Shown: positions 24,852 to 34,230, counted from the stretch's first letter. The stretch: 48,822 nt of DNA from an uncultured Clostridia bacterium (GCA_945948915.1 CAMFCQ010000011.1:1-48822), one strand, 5' to 3'. The notes: a model not told the origin generated them from the sequence alone. Program-made: numbers and translations.

Positions 24852-25838
24852 ATGAATATAGAAAAGATGATCGGTGTCTACGTCGAATACTGCCGCAGTG
24901 AAATGCTGCGTCCGAAGACTATTGAAGCCTATAAACAAGGACTGTATCTCTTCGCTGCGTGGCTCAAAGAGAATGAAAATGTCACAGACTTTGAAGCTGT
25001 GAAAGACGTCATGATCCGCAGATATATGCTTGATCTGCAGAACAGAGGCAAGTATACATTCTCCGCAGACAGAAAGCAGGAGATGATCAACTATCCGACG
25101 CATCGCCGTGATTACAATCAGAAGCTCAGCAACATCACGATCAACAATTATCTGCGATACATCCGCACGTTCTTTGCATGGCTGCTTGAGATGGAGTATA
25201 TCGAGAAGACGCCCATGAAGAAGGTGAGGCTGCTGCCGCAGGAACGGCCTCCCAAGGAGTATTTGGAAGATTATGAGGTCAAGCGACTGCTGCAGGTGCT
25301 GAACACAGATTTGTTTGTGGAGTACCGGGATAAGACAGTCATGATGATCATGCTTGACAGCGGCACAAGGCTGGGCGAGACGCTTTCTGTTGAAACAGAG
25401 CAGATTGATTTGATGGAGAAGTCAATCCTGCTGCCTGCTGAAAAGACGAAAGGCCGTAAGACACGGACAGTGTTCTTTTCTCAGAAAACAGAAAAGGAAC
25501 TGCGTAAGTGGCTCAAATACAAAGAGCGTTACTGCAGTTCCGATTATGCATTTCCGATCCGAAGCACCGGGCGGCCAATGACTGTTTCGCAGTATGGCAC
25601 GAACTTCAGAAAGTATATGGTCAGGGCAGGAATTACGAAGAAGGTATCGCCGCATACTCTGAGAAATAACTTTGCAAAGCGCTGCTTGCTCAGCGGCATG
25701 GACATCTACACACTTAGCCGCATTCTGGGTCATTCAAGTGTGAAGGTGACGGAGAGAAACTATCTTGACGTCAAGGATGAGGAATTGAAGGAGAAGTATC
25801 TGGAACATAGCCCGATTAACAATATCTATCACAAGTGA
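24852..25838 (+). CDS. Tyrosine recombinase/integrase
   Basis: 328 residues; ATG at 24852 with GAGGGGGG upstream. The N-terminal SAM-like core-binding domain (KTIEAYKQGLYLFAAWLK, ITINNYLRYIRTFFAWLLE) is followed by the catalytic domain. Catalytic residues are all present: R173 (GTRLGE), the beta-hairpin lysine near KTKGRKTR, H268 and R271 (SPHTLRNNF), H294 (LGHSS) and nucleophile Y304 (NYLDV). It should cut and rejoin DNA at specific sites. Codon use is visibly less GC-rich than in neighbours, which suggests transfer. No excisionase or cargo beyond the IS3 genes is adjacent. Confidence 0.9.
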   Translation: MNIEKMIGVYVEYCRSEMLRPKTIEAYKQGLYLFAAWLKENENVTDFEAVKDVMIRRYMLDLQNRGKYTFSADRKQEMINYPTHRRDYNQKLSNITINNYLRYIRTFFAWLLEMEYIEKTPMKKVRLLPQERPPKEYLEDYEVKRLLQVLNTDLFVEYRDKTVMMIMLDSGTRLGETLSVETEQIDLMEKSILLPAEKTKGRKTRTVFFSQKTEKELRKWLKYKERYCSSDYAFPIRSTGRPMTVSQYGTNFRKYMVRAGITKKVSPHTLRNNFAKRCLLSGMDIYTLSRILGHSSVKVTERNYLDVKDEELKEKYLEHSPINNIYHK

Positions 25839-25845
25839 ATTGAGG

Positions 25846-25874
25846 GGAGAAGCTTGAGGGCTTCTCCTTATTTT
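25846..25874 (+). terminator. Intrinsic terminator of the recombinase gene
   Basis: 8-bp stem GGAGAAGC/GCTTCTCC with a 6-nt loop, followed by TTATTTT. Confidence 0.8.
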
Positions 25875-25991
25875 CGTCTACAGAACAAGCAATCAAGGCG
25901 TAATGAACTTTGAGTCTTCTTTGAATCATCTTTGACACAGCTGCGAAACGAGATTAACACAACTTCTGAATATCTTTGGATCAACTTTTGA

Positions 25992-26300
25992 AGGCATGCG
26001 CAGGGAAGGTGTGTTTACAACACATATCAGGCTGGAATTGTAAGAGAGCGTCAAGATCAGGGAGAAACCTATGCCGAAATAGCAGCCAGCTTAGGTTTAG
26101 AGAAGAAACAAGTACAGAAACTGATGGAACGGCAGCGAAGGAAGGAACGAATGCTGGAAGCCGGATACATTCCACGCCCCAAGGGACGCCCACACAAAGA
26201 ACCACTCAATGAGAGAGAAAAACAGCAAAATGAGCTCATGAAGCTGCGGATGCAGGTTGAGTTGCTGCAAAATTTTCTGTCCGAAGCTGGAAGGAGGTGA
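25992..26300 (+). CDS. IS3-family transposase OrfA (start uncertain)
   Basis: The frame opens after a TGA at 25989 and ends at 26300, giving at most 102 codons. It encodes a helix-turn-helix (GETYAEIAASLGLEKKQVQK), a basic PRPKGRPHKEP segment and a leucine-zipper-like end (LMKLRMQVELLQNFLSEAGR), the usual OrfA plan for this IS3 branch. No ATG, GTG or TTG lies at the expected N-terminus; an ATT is at 26037 and the first ATG only at 26124. So the start was mutated or the gene uses a rare codon. Its stop overlaps the OrfB start (GTGA), allowing coupled translation. Confidence 0.6.
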   Translation, partial: RHAQGRCVYNTYQAGIVRERQDQGETYAEIAASLGLEKKQVQKLMERQRRKERMLEAGYIPRPKGRPHKEPLNEREKQQNELMKLRMQVELLQNFLSEAGRR

Positions 26301-27148
26301 AGCTGAAGTATCGAGTTATTGAACGATTCCGTGGAAAATACAGCGTCGAGGCTATGTGCGAAGTATTTGAGGTAAGCCGCAGCGGGTACTACGCGTGGAG
26401 GAGCCGGCAGAACAAAGAAGCAAAGGATCAGTGGCTGATTGACCTGATAGTGGAATGCCAAAAGCAGTGCAAACAGACCTACGGGATCCGCCGCGTCCGG
26501 CGCTGGATCCAGCGCCGAACCGGAAAGCTGGTGAACACCAAGGCGATCCTGCGGGTCATGCGCAAGCTGAATTTGCTGTCGGTCATTCGTCGCTGCAGAC
26601 CCTATACCCGCTACCAGCAGGCCGTTCACAAGTATCCCAATCTGCTGGACCGAAACTTCGATCAGGCAAAGCCCAATCAGTTCTGGGTGACAGACATCAC
26701 CTACATCCCGATTCCGGGCAATATGCTGTACATGTGTGCTGTGCTGGATTTGTGCGGAAAGGTTGTCCTTGCGTGGAAAATCGGCACTAACATGTCTTCT
26801 TCTCTCGTCACGGACACCATTCGTGAGGCCCTACAACAAGAAAAGGTCACTGGTGGACTTGCTCTCCACAGTGACCAGGGGTCTCAATACACATCCCAAG
26901 CATACTTCGACCTGACGCAAGCATATCACGTTTTACCCTCCATGTCCAGCCCCGGCTGCCCCTACGATAACGCAGCAATGGAGAATTTCTTCGGAATCCT
27001 GAAAGCGGAATGCTTGTATCGTGCGCACTTCACCACCCGCACCGAAGTAGAGCAACTTGTCACCGAGTACGTTGATTTCTACAATTTTGAGCGTATCTCA
27101 CTCAAAAACGGTCTCACCCCGGTTGAAATCCGAAGCAAGACCGCGTAA
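26297..27148 (+). CDS. IS3-family transposase OrfB (DDE integrase)
   Basis: 283 residues from a GTG at 26297 just after GGAAGGAGG. An HTH_21-type N-terminus (QTYGIRRVRRWIQRRTGKLV) leads to the rve integrase core with D133 (VTDITY), D193 (HSDQGSQYTS) and E229 (AAMENFFG). There are 35 residues between the second Asp and the Glu, the DD35E pattern. An IS_3-like end (VDFYNFERISLKNGLTPVE) completes it. It should catalyse transposition together with OrfA. It looks intact. Confidence 0.93.
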   Translation: MKLKYRVIERFRGKYSVEAMCEVFEVSRSGYYAWRSRQNKEAKDQWLIDLIVECQKQCKQTYGIRRVRRWIQRRTGKLVNTKAILRVMRKLNLLSVIRRCRPYTRYQQAVHKYPNLLDRNFDQAKPNQFWVTDITYIPIPGNMLYMCAVLDLCGKVVLAWKIGTNMSSSLVTDTIREALQQEKVTGGLALHSDQGSQYTSQAYFDLTQAYHVLPSMSSPGCPYDNAAMENFFGILKAECLYRAHFTTRTEVEQLVTEYVDFYNFERISLKNGLTPVEIRSKTA

Positions 27149-27299
27149 TCCTATGAAATTCTACGACAGCCCCTTATTTTCGTGTCTGCTACTCGGGGAA
27201 CAGTCCAGCAAGCCCTTCTCACATCTTTTTTCATTTTCTTTTAGGGCTTATCCTGACAGCCCCTTTTGATCGTTCAAATGCGCTGGTGATCCACGCTTC

Positions 27300-28556
27300 T
27301 CATGGGCGGACGACCTGATAGCCTTCGGCAACGTCGTCCAGCGTCACTTCACTGTCAGTCGCCACGATGCCTCCATTCAGGGGATACAGGGGGAAGATCC
27401 CCTGATCCACCAGGGCCATAAGGCCCGCTTCATCCAGCGTTTCGGCGGCATAGAAGGGCAGGAGACGGAGCAGCGTTTCAGCGCAGCCGACGCTGTGGGA
27501 CGTGGCCAGCATTGCGGGGAGGGCGCTCCGGCTCATGCCGTCTTTGAGGTCGGCAAAGGCGGTGCGCACCGTCCCGTCCGCAAACTGATAGTAGAAGATT
27601 TCCTTCTGTGGGTTCAGCGGGAAGCTGCGCAGGCTCACCAGGCTTGTCCCGCCGGCGTAGCACAGGCATGCGGCCTTACACACCTGCTGGCCCTGCGGCC
27701 GGTCATACAGGTTGTAGGAATAGCACAGCTGCGGTGCGCTCAGGCTGCGGACAAAACCGTCATAGCTGGAGATCACCCCGCGGTTGTAGCCGGCGTCCTC
27801 CATCACCTGCGCCAGCGTGTCGATGATGAAGGCGTTCTTCATCCAGGAAAAGTCCACCAGGTTCACAATGCCGTATTCCGCGGCAAAGGACAGGTAGGCG
27901 TCCGACACCGTCAGCTGCAGGGTTGAATTCCCCAGCAGCTCCACACGCACGTCCGCAGAGCTTCGGGCAAACGCTGCCGCCTGTCCGACAAAGAGACGGA
28001 TGTCCTCGTTCTGGTAGGAATCAAAGCCCTGAGTTTCCCAGTCCTCGGTGCAGAAGAACAGGCTCTGGTATTCCGCGTATACCGGCGCCAGATAGACGTA
28101 TCGGCTGCCCAGCCGCTCCAACTGCTCAAACGCCCGGTACAGCAGTGGATCGACCTGAATGGGGGTGTTGACGCTGCGGTTCAGTGCATACAGATTGTTT
28201 GCTTCCTCGCAAGCCTCGTAGGCGCTGAAGACGCGGTAGGCGCGCTCGGTCGCCTCGGTGTACAGCGCGGTGATCGCTTTGAGCTCTGCCGCCGCAGCCA
28301 TGCCGCTGCCGCTCAGATCATAGCTGAAGATGAAATCCTGGCTGCAGTTCATCTCGCCCGAGGAGCTGACCTCGATCTCGCGCCAGCCCTGATCGACGCG
28401 CGTGAGGGCGCCGATGGCGCAGGCGAAGGCGGCCACTGCGATGACAACGGCGAGTGCCGCCAGAATGATCCGTACCCTTGCATGTCCGTCATGCACCTCC
28501 ACCCGATGAACGGGCTTGGGCTGAAAGACGGTACGGTCCGGAGCTGATCGTTTCAT
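27300..28556 (-). CDS. Membrane-anchored, divergent ApbE-like protein
   Basis: 418 residues; ATG at 28556 with GGAGAG upstream. A basic start and one membrane helix (about 28-50) put the rest outside. The order of segments follows ApbE flavin transferases: NLYALNRSVNTPIQVDPLLY resembles the rlN...vdpely region, FIIDTLAQVMEDAGYNRGVI the KGyavD...aG region, and AETLLRLLPFYA followed by FPLYPLNGGIVATD the C-terminal region. However, the catalytic HIIDPRTG-type motif and the GG-D motif appear lost, so it may be a pseudo-enzyme. Last gene of the opp operon, 22 bp after oppF. The family call is inferred by eye and moderate. Confidence 0.6.
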   Translation of the reverse strand: MKRSAPDRTVFQPKPVHRVEVHDGHARVRIILAALAVVIAVAAFACAIGALTRVDQGWREIEVSSSGEMNCSQDFIFSYDLSGSGMAAAAELKAITALYTEATERAYRVFSAYEACEEANNLYALNRSVNTPIQVDPLLYRAFEQLERLGSRYVYLAPVYAEYQSLFFCTEDWETQGFDSYQNEDIRLFVGQAAAFARSSADVRVELLGNSTLQLTVSDAYLSFAAEYGIVNLVDFSWMKNAFIIDTLAQVMEDAGYNRGVISSYDGFVRSLSAPQLCYSYNLYDRPQGQQVCKAACLCYAGGTSLVSLRSFPLNPQKEIFYYQFADGTVRTAFADLKDGMSRSALPAMLATSHSVGCAETLLRLLPFYAAETLDEAGLMALVDQGIFPLYPLNGGIVATDSEVTLDDVAEGYQVVRP

Positions 28557-28578
28557 GCCGGTCTCTCCATCAGGCAGA

Positions 28579-29880
28579 TCATATGATCGCCAGCAGCAGG
28601 AGCAGGGCGAAGAAGAGCGGGATCACGCACCACAGCGCAAGGCCCACGACAGCGCCCTTTTTGCAGGCCTTGTAGTTGCGGATGTAGTTCTTCTTCCTGA
28701 ACAACACGCCGGCCAGAAGGCCCAGCGGCGGCAGCAGGAAGGACAGAAAGATCAGCCACTTGCTGCCCGTGTCGTGGACAGGGGCGTTGATAAACTCCGC
28801 ATCGAGGTTCCATGCCTCCTCCTGCATGGCGGGCGGCTCCTCGCCCGGCTTGAGGATGGTGATGGACTTGATGATCTCGCCCTTTTCACGCTGGGCCTTA
28901 TAGGCCTCGATTTCCTTCTTGTTGCCGAAGACGAAATGGCCATGGCCGATATCCGTCAGCTCAGGCTTGTCCACGCTGTAATCGTGTACAGAGGGATCGT
29001 AGGTAAAGAGCACCTTGTTCTTTTCCAGAATGGGGTCGGGAATCGGGATGGCGGAGATCAGGGAGCGGGTGTAGGGGTGCAGCGGATAGTTGAACAGCTC
29101 GCCCGTTTCAGCGATCTCCACGATGTCGCCCTTGTAAATCACGGCGATGCGGTCCGAGATGAAGCGAACGATCGACAGGTCATGTGCGATGAACAGGTAC
29201 GTCACATCGCGTTCTTTCTGGAACTTCTTCATCAGGTTGAGTACCTGGGCGCGGATGGACACGTCCAGCGCGGAAATGGGCTCGTCGGCAATGATCAGCT
29301 CAGGCTCCATCACCGTGGCGCGGGCCAGGCCGATGCGCTGGCGCTGGCCGCCGGAAAACTCGTGCGGATAGCGGGTCAGGTGCTCGGGCAGCAGGCCGAC
29401 CTCGTTGATGATGGTCTCCACCTTGTTCACGCGGTCAGCCTCGTTCCTGAACAGGTGGAAGTTGTACAGGCCCTCGGAGATGATGTAGTCCACGGTGGCG
29501 CGCTCGTTCAGCGAGGCGGCGGGATCCTGGAACACCATCTGGATGTTGCGGATGACCTCCTTGTCAAGGGAACGGGGGATCTTGCCGGAAATGCGCGTGC
29601 CCTTGTAGCGGATCTCGCCGGCGGCGCAGGGGTTCACGCGGATGACCGCGCGGCCGATGGTGGTTTTGCCGGAGCCGGACTCGCCCACCAGGGAGAAGGT
29701 TTCGCCCTTGTAAATGTCGAAGTTGGCGTTTTTCACCGCCTTCACGGCATTGTCGCCCTTGCCGAAGGTGATGTCAAGGTTCTTAATGGAAAGGATAATC
29801 TCGCGGCCGTTCTCGTCCATAGGCCCGTGCTCTGGCAGATGGGAGGCCTTGACATTGGCGGCGTTTTCGCTCGTATTCAT
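28579..29880 (-). CDS. oppF: Oligopeptide ABC transporter ATP-binding protein OppF with C-terminal membrane tail
   Basis: 433 residues, about 100 more than usual. ATG at 29880 with AGGAGG upstream. Walker A GESGSGKT (66-73), Q-loop [11 protein letters not shown], signature [15 protein letters not shown], Walker [14 protein letters not shown] and the switch histidine (FIAHDLS) are all present, as is the oligopeptide-family [12 protein letters not shown] segment. Then comes an extra region: a charged linker, then two hydrophobic helices (about 375-394 and 410-433) joined by a basic loop, ending the protein. OppF proteins are normally soluble, so this tail is unusual. It powers peptide uptake with OppD. 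Confidence 0.93.
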   Translation of the reverse strand: MNTSENAANVKASHLPEHGPMDENGREIILSIKNLDITFGKGDNAVKAVKNANFDIYKGETFSLVGESGSGKTTIGRAVIRVNPCAAGEIRYKGTRISGKIPRSLDKEVIRNIQMVFQDPAASLNERATVDYIISEGLYNFHLFRNEADRVNKVETIINEVGLLPEHLTRYPHEFSGGQRQRIGLARATVMEPELIIADEPISALDVSIRAQVLNLMKKFQKERDVTYLFIAHDLSIVRFISDRIAVIYKGDIVEIAETGELFNYPLHPYTRSLISAIPIPDPILEKNKVLFTYDPSVHDYSVDKPELTDIGHGHFVFGNKKEIEAYKAQREKGEIIKSITILKPGEEPPAMQEEAWNLDAEFINAPVHDTGSKWLIFLSFLLPPLGLLAGVLFRKKNYIRNYKACKKGAVVGLALWCVIPLFFALLLLLAII

Positions 29881-29895
29881 CGGTCATACCTCCTG

Positions 29896-31644
29896 TCAGA
29901 TGTTGAAAGCTTCAATCAGCTTCTCGTGGATGTTCTGGATGATTTCAGGCTTCTCCACCTTGGGCGCGCGGGGATCCAGCAGCCAGGTCTTCGCAAAGTG
30001 GGTCTCCGTGATCTGAAACATGGGCGGGTCAAGCAGCGTGTCGATCTTCATGCAGTACGGATTTCTGGGCGCAAAGGGATCGCCGACGATCTTGTTGTAC
30101 AGAGACGGCGGCGTGCCGGTGATGGAATAGAGCACGGTGTTCTTCTGCGCCAGCTGGGGCAGAGAGGACAGCAGCGCCCAGGTGTAGGGATGACGGGGAT
30201 CGAAGAAGACCTCGTCCACCTTGCCCAGCTCCACGATCTGCCCGGCATACATCACGGCCACGCGGTCGGCGATGTTGGCAACCACGCCCAGGTCATGGGT
30301 GATGAACACGATGGTGTAGTTGAATTCCTTCTGCAGATCCTTCAGCAGCTTGAGAATCTGCGCCTGAATGGTCACGTCCAGCGCGGTGGTCGGCTCGTCG
30401 CAGATCAGGATCTTGGGCTGGCAGGAGAGCGCGATGGCGATGACGATGCGCTGGCGCATGCCGCCGGAAAACTGGAAGGGATAGTCGTCAAAGCGCTTCT
30501 CGGCGTTGGGGATGCCCACCTTGTGCATCAGCTCCAGCGCGCGCAGGCGGGCCTCCGCCTCGGAGCACTGCTGATGCTTGAGGATGATGGAGGTAATCTG
30601 CTTGCCGATGGTGATGATGGGGTTCAGGCTGGTCATGGGGTCCTGGAACACGGTGGCGATCCGTTTGCCGCGGATCTGCGTCCAGTCGTTGGCGTCCTTG
30701 ACCTTGGCCAGGTTGATCACGCATGTGCCGTGCAGGCGGTCTTCCGTCTTGTCCAGGTACTTCACGCGGAAGGTCACCGCATCGAACACCGCGTTGAGCA
30801 CGGCGTCGTTGCTCAGGTCCTTGCCGTTGAGCATGGCCTTGCGCAGCTCCTCCAGCAGCAGGCGGATGCACTTGCTGCGCTTGACCGTGCCGTAGCGGCC
30901 CACGGACAGATAAACCTCGTAGGCGAGCGTCTCGTTGCGGCGGAGGATGTCCTCGCCGATGGGCTGCTGAATCTCGCTGTGATAGCGCTGCTTCAGCTCC
31001 TGCATGCGGCGCTCATGCTGCTGGCGATAGGCGGTATCGGCAAGCGCTTCTTTTTTGCGGGCCTCGGTCATCTCGGCCTTGTGCTTCTGTAGCGCCTTGA
31101 TCCTGGCGTCGTAATCAGCGATCTGGGCCGCGGTTTCCTTGATTTTGGCCTTCTCGTTGTGGGGATCGAAGGTCTGCTTCAGGTTGAAGGCCTCGGTGCG
31201 CTGGTAAACCAGCTCGCTGATTTCGTCATCCAGCTTCTGCGCATCCTCGGGGCTCAGGGACGCGCGGGCCTCCAGTTCAGCGTTGAGCGCCTGCATCTCC
31301 TTATAGGTCGCGGCGCCGTTTTCCAGGCGGGCGTGCCGGTTCAGCTTCTCCCGGATGCCCTCGACGGTCTTCCAGCGGCTGGAGGTCATGGGCACCACAG
31401 TATCCACCAGTTCGGCGTCGTTGAAGATCACGTCGCCCCGGCTGATGAAGCCGTTGGCGTCCAGCATGCCGGCGAAGGTCTTGGTGAATACAGACTTGCC
31501 GGAGCCGGACTCGCCCACGATGGCGATGGACTCATTCTCCAGGATGTCCAGCGAAATGCCGCGAATCGCCGTCAGCACACGGCCGCGGACATTGAACTTG
31601 ACCTCCAGATCCCTGACGGACAGGAGCACATTCTTCTCTTCCAT
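29896..31644 (-). CDS. oppD: Oligopeptide ABC transporter ATP-binding protein OppD with large insertion
   Basis: 582 residues against about 340 for typical OppD. The start is the ATG at 31644, 7 nt after GAGGTG; an ATG one codon earlier is too close. Its ribosome site overlaps the oppC stop. Walker A GESGSGKS is at 44-51, but the Q-loop [11 protein letters not shown] comes only at about 334. The roughly 230 extra residues hold a charged, coiled-coil-like stretch ([20 protein letters not shown] and on) followed by a compact segment ([20 protein letters not shown]). After that the signature [20 protein letters not shown] and ITHDLG are normal. All ATPase motifs are intact. Confidence 0.93.
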   Translation of the reverse strand: MEEKNVLLSVRDLEVKFNVRGRVLTAIRGISLDILENESIAIVGESGSGKSVFTKTFAGMLDANGFISRGDVIFNDAELVDTVVPMTSSRWKTVEGIREKLNRHARLENGAATYKEMQALNAELEARASLSPEDAQKLDDEISELVYQRTEAFNLKQTFDPHNEKAKIKETAAQIADYDARIKALQKHKAEMTEARKKEALADTAYRQQHERRMQELKQRYHSEIQQPIGEDILRRNETLAYEVYLSVGRYGTVKRSKCIRLLLEELRKAMLNGKDLSNDAVLNAVFDAVTFRVKYLDKTEDRLHGTCVINLAKVKDANDWTQIRGKRIATVFQDPMTSLNPIITIGKQITSIILKHQQCSEAEARLRALELMHKVGIPNAEKRFDDYPFQFSGGMRQRIVIAIALSCQPKILICDEPTTALDVTIQAQILKLLKDLQKEFNYTIVFITHDLGVVANIADRVAVMYAGQIVELGKVDEVFFDPRHPYTWALLSSLPQLAQKNTVLYSITGTPPSLYNKIVGDPFAPRNPYCMKIDTLLDPPMFQITETHFAKTWLLDPRAPKVEKPEIIQNIHEKLIEAFNI

Positions 31645-31655
31645 CATACCGCACC

Positions 31656-32633
31656 TCACATATGGGTTCTGGGGTCAGACGCGTCGCCCAGGTTCTGGCC
31701 GACGACGTACAGCACCACCGTGATGATCGACGCGACGGCTACCGGCGTCCAGAACTCAAACTGCCAGCCGGGGGTCAGCATGGCGTTTTCCGCCTCGTAG
31801 ATCATCTTGCCCAGGGACATTTCCGACATGCCCATGCCGATATAGGAGAGGAACACCTCATAGCTGATGTAGGAGGGGATCTCCGTGGCGACCAGGGTCA
31901 CGACGATGGAGGTCATGAAGGGCAGGATGTTCTTGGTGGCAATGCGCAGGATGGGCGTGCCCAGGCAGCGGGAGGCGAGGTTGTACTCACGGTCGCGGAT
32001 GATGATGACCTGCGTGCGGATGAAATACGCGATGCTCAGCCAGCCGGTGACGGTCAGCGCGAACACCATCGTCCAGAAGCCTGCGGAGAAGATCAGCACC
32101 AGCACGGAAATGAACAGGATGTAGGGGACGTTGCCGATGATGTTGTACACCTCGGTCATCACGATGTCCACCTTCTTGGAGAAGCCCCACACGGCGCCCA
32201 CGAGGATGCCCACCGTCATGTTGATGAGCGCGCAGATGAACGCCATGGAAATGGAGATTCTCGCGCCGTTCCACACCGCGCCGAAGGTAGACTCGCCGGA
32301 CTTGCCCGAGCCGAAGATCCATTCCAGGCTGAAGCCGTACTTCTCGATGGCGGCCGAGGGGGTCAGGTGCTTGGCGGAGGAGTCCATCAGGTTGGCGAAC
32401 TGGTCGTAGGGGACGAGCGCCGGGTACACATAGATGAAGAGCAGGAGCAGCGTAAACAGGGTCAGAATCACCACATTCGAGCGCTTGCGGAAGAACACGC
32501 GGAACACGCTGCGCCAATAAGAATACCGGGGAGCCGTGATCTTTTCGGATTCCAGGTCGTTGTGATCCACCCGGGAAAACAGCTCCTCATCAGACAGGTT
32601 CAGTTCATCGAATGTCATCTGTTCGTTCTTCAT
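31656..32633 (-). CDS. oppC: Oligopeptide ABC transporter permease OppC
   Basis: 325 residues; ATG at 32633. A cytosolic N-terminal stretch of about 50 residues, with the family's LxSDELFxRV-like motif (DEELFSRVDHND), is followed by one membrane helix, an external loop, and the BPD_transp_1 core of five helices. The coupling loop (DREYNLASRCLGTPILRIAT) contacts the ATPase subunits. It forms the channel with OppB. Starts 6 bp after oppB ends, and its stop overlaps the ribosome site of oppD. Confidence 0.94.
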   Translation of the reverse strand: MKNEQMTFDELNLSDEELFSRVDHNDLESEKITAPRYSYWRSVFRVFFRKRSNVVILTLFTLLLLFIYVYPALVPYDQFANLMDSSAKHLTPSAAIEKYGFSLEWIFGSGKSGESTFGAVWNGARISISMAFICALINMTVGILVGAVWGFSKKVDIVMTEVYNIIGNVPYILFISVLVLIFSAGFWTMVFALTVTGWLSIAYFIRTQVIIIRDREYNLASRCLGTPILRIATKNILPFMTSIVVTLVATEIPSYISYEVFLSYIGMGMSEMSLGKMIYEAENAMLTPGWQFEFWTPVAVASIITVVLYVVGQNLGDASDPRTHM

Positions 32634-32639
32634 TGTCTC

Positions 32640-34211
32640 TTACCTTGCTTTCGATGTAAAGGAGATTCTCGGGTCAACCAGCGACATCAGGACGTCGCCC
32701 AGAATGAGACTGATGATGGACAGCAGCGCATAGAACAGCGTCACGCCGACGATCACGCCGTTGTCGTACATGTTGATGGCCTTGGTGAGCAGGTTGCCTG
32801 CGCCGGGCACCACATACACGCGCTCGGTGATGATGGCGCCGGTGATGGCGAAGAGCACCGTGCCGGGGATGCCGTGCACCAGCGGGATGATGGCGTTCTT
32901 GAGGATGTGCTTGGTGAAGATCTCGTTCTCGGAGAGGCCGCCGCTGCGGGCGAACTTCACATAGTCGGAATTCATCTGGTCGATCATGTAGCGGCGCAGC
33001 CACTTCATCAGATTGGCAACGGAGGGCAGCGCCAGGGACACGATGGGCAGCACATACATCAGATAGCTGCTCTTGTCGATGTCAAAGGTGGTCGGCAGGC
33101 CCATCGCGCCGCCGATGGCCTTGAACAGGAAGATGTAGGCCAGCGAGGGAACGGCAATGATGAAGACGATGTAGAGGGTGCCCAGCTTGTCCAGCAGTCT
33201 GTCCTTCTTGCGGGCCATGGCAATGCCCAGCGGCACGCCCAGGGCGTAGGCCATCAGGGAGGACAGAATGCCGATGACGAAGGAGAAGCCTACCTTGGAC
33301 TTGGCGTTCTTCACCGTGGACACGGAGGTGTAGTCGTCGGTGAAGCGGTCGGAGGATACCATGCTGCTCTGCCGTGAGCCGGCGATGTAGACGGCGGTAT
33401 GCAGGTCGTCGGCGCTCTCCTCCACCAGGCCGGTGGGGTAGGCGACGGTGGACAGGACATAGGAGCCCTGCGGCATGGTCATGGTTTCAAACACGTCCAC
33501 GCCCAGGTTCACGGCGTAGGACTTGCCCAGGTTGATCTGCAGAAGATTCTGGTGCACGAAGGGAAATTTGTTGTCAAAATATAATAAATACTTGTGCTTG
33601 GTGCCATTGCCGATAATCGCGGGGGAGAACTTCTCGCCGCCGTACAGCGGGTCGTGGAGGGTGAAGGTCAGGCCGCGATTCTCGATGTCCTCCTGCACAT
33701 AGTGAATATTGTCTACGCTGAAAATGCCGGTGAAATACCCCACCAGCCGGGAGAACAGAGGTTTATCCTTGTAGGCAAACAGCTGCTGCTGTCCGCCGGA
33801 GACATACTTCTTGGGGGTCTGCATTTTTGCATCCCTGCGGATCACCGTGTAGCCCTTTGCTTCATAGGCTTCGGTGAACCGCTGAACGTATTTCGCCACG
33901 TCCTCGCTGTCGTTCTCCGGCTTTTTGCCGAAGCTGGCGACGGACTGGCGCTCTTCCTCGGTGATTTCGCCTTTGGCGGTGAGCTCAAGCAAATACTCGG
34001 TGTAGGGCACATAGTCGATGTAGCCGTACTCCTCCCATTTGCGGTACATGTATGCTTCCTTCTGATTATTGCCCAGTTGCTTGTAGGTGGGATCCATGGC
34101 AAAAATCAGCTGTCGGTCCAGTGCGGAGTAAATCAGCAGCATCACGATGCCGACAACGATCACCACAGAGACCAAACCGTGCAGAATACGCTTCATCAGA
34201 TACTTTGTCAT
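32640..34211 (-). CDS. oppB: Oligopeptide ABC transporter permease OppB with large external loop
   Basis: 523 residues, against about 310 for typical OppB. ATG at 34211 with GAGG upstream; an in-frame TTG 5 codons earlier is less likely. The first helix (about 9-30) is followed by about 275 mostly polar residues before the second helix near 307, so the usual short external domain is greatly enlarged. Then the five-helix core appears, with the coupling segment YVKFARSGGLSENEIFTKHI and VVPGAGNLLTKAI. The loop should lie outside, next to the binding protein. It partners OppC. Confidence 0.93.
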   Translation of the reverse strand: MTKYLMKRILHGLVSVVIVVGIVMLLIYSALDRQLIFAMDPTYKQLGNNQKEAYMYRKWEEYGYIDYVPYTEYLLELTAKGEITEEERQSVASFGKKPENDSEDVAKYVQRFTEAYEAKGYTVIRRDAKMQTPKKYVSGGQQQLFAYKDKPLFSRLVGYFTGIFSVDNIHYVQEDIENRGLTFTLHDPLYGGEKFSPAIIGNGTKHKYLLYFDNKFPFVHQNLLQINLGKSYAVNLGVDVFETMTMPQGSYVLSTVAYPTGLVEESADDLHTAVYIAGSRQSSMVSSDRFTDDYTSVSTVKNAKSKVGFSFVIGILSSLMAYALGVPLGIAMARKKDRLLDKLGTLYIVFIIAVPSLAYIFLFKAIGGAMGLPTTFDIDKSSYLMYVLPIVSLALPSVANLMKWLRRYMIDQMNSDYVKFARSGGLSENEIFTKHILKNAIIPLVHGIPGTVLFAITGAIITERVYVVPGAGNLLTKAINMYDNGVIVGVTLFYALLSIISLILGDVLMSLVDPRISFTSKAR

Positions 34212-34230
34212 ACGCTCATTCCTCAATAGC

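Larger units (their letters stand above)
25992..27183 (+). mobile_element. IS3-family insertion sequence (ends not resolved)
   Basis: Contains orfA and orfB of an IS3-type element. I could not find a clean pair of terminal inverted repeats. Instead, CCTTATTTTCGT occurs on both sides (25866-25877, in the recombinase terminator, and 27172-27183), and GACAGCCCCTT occurs twice to the right (27165 and 27255). The right flank to 27299 may hold a remnant of another IS end. Confidence 0.6.
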
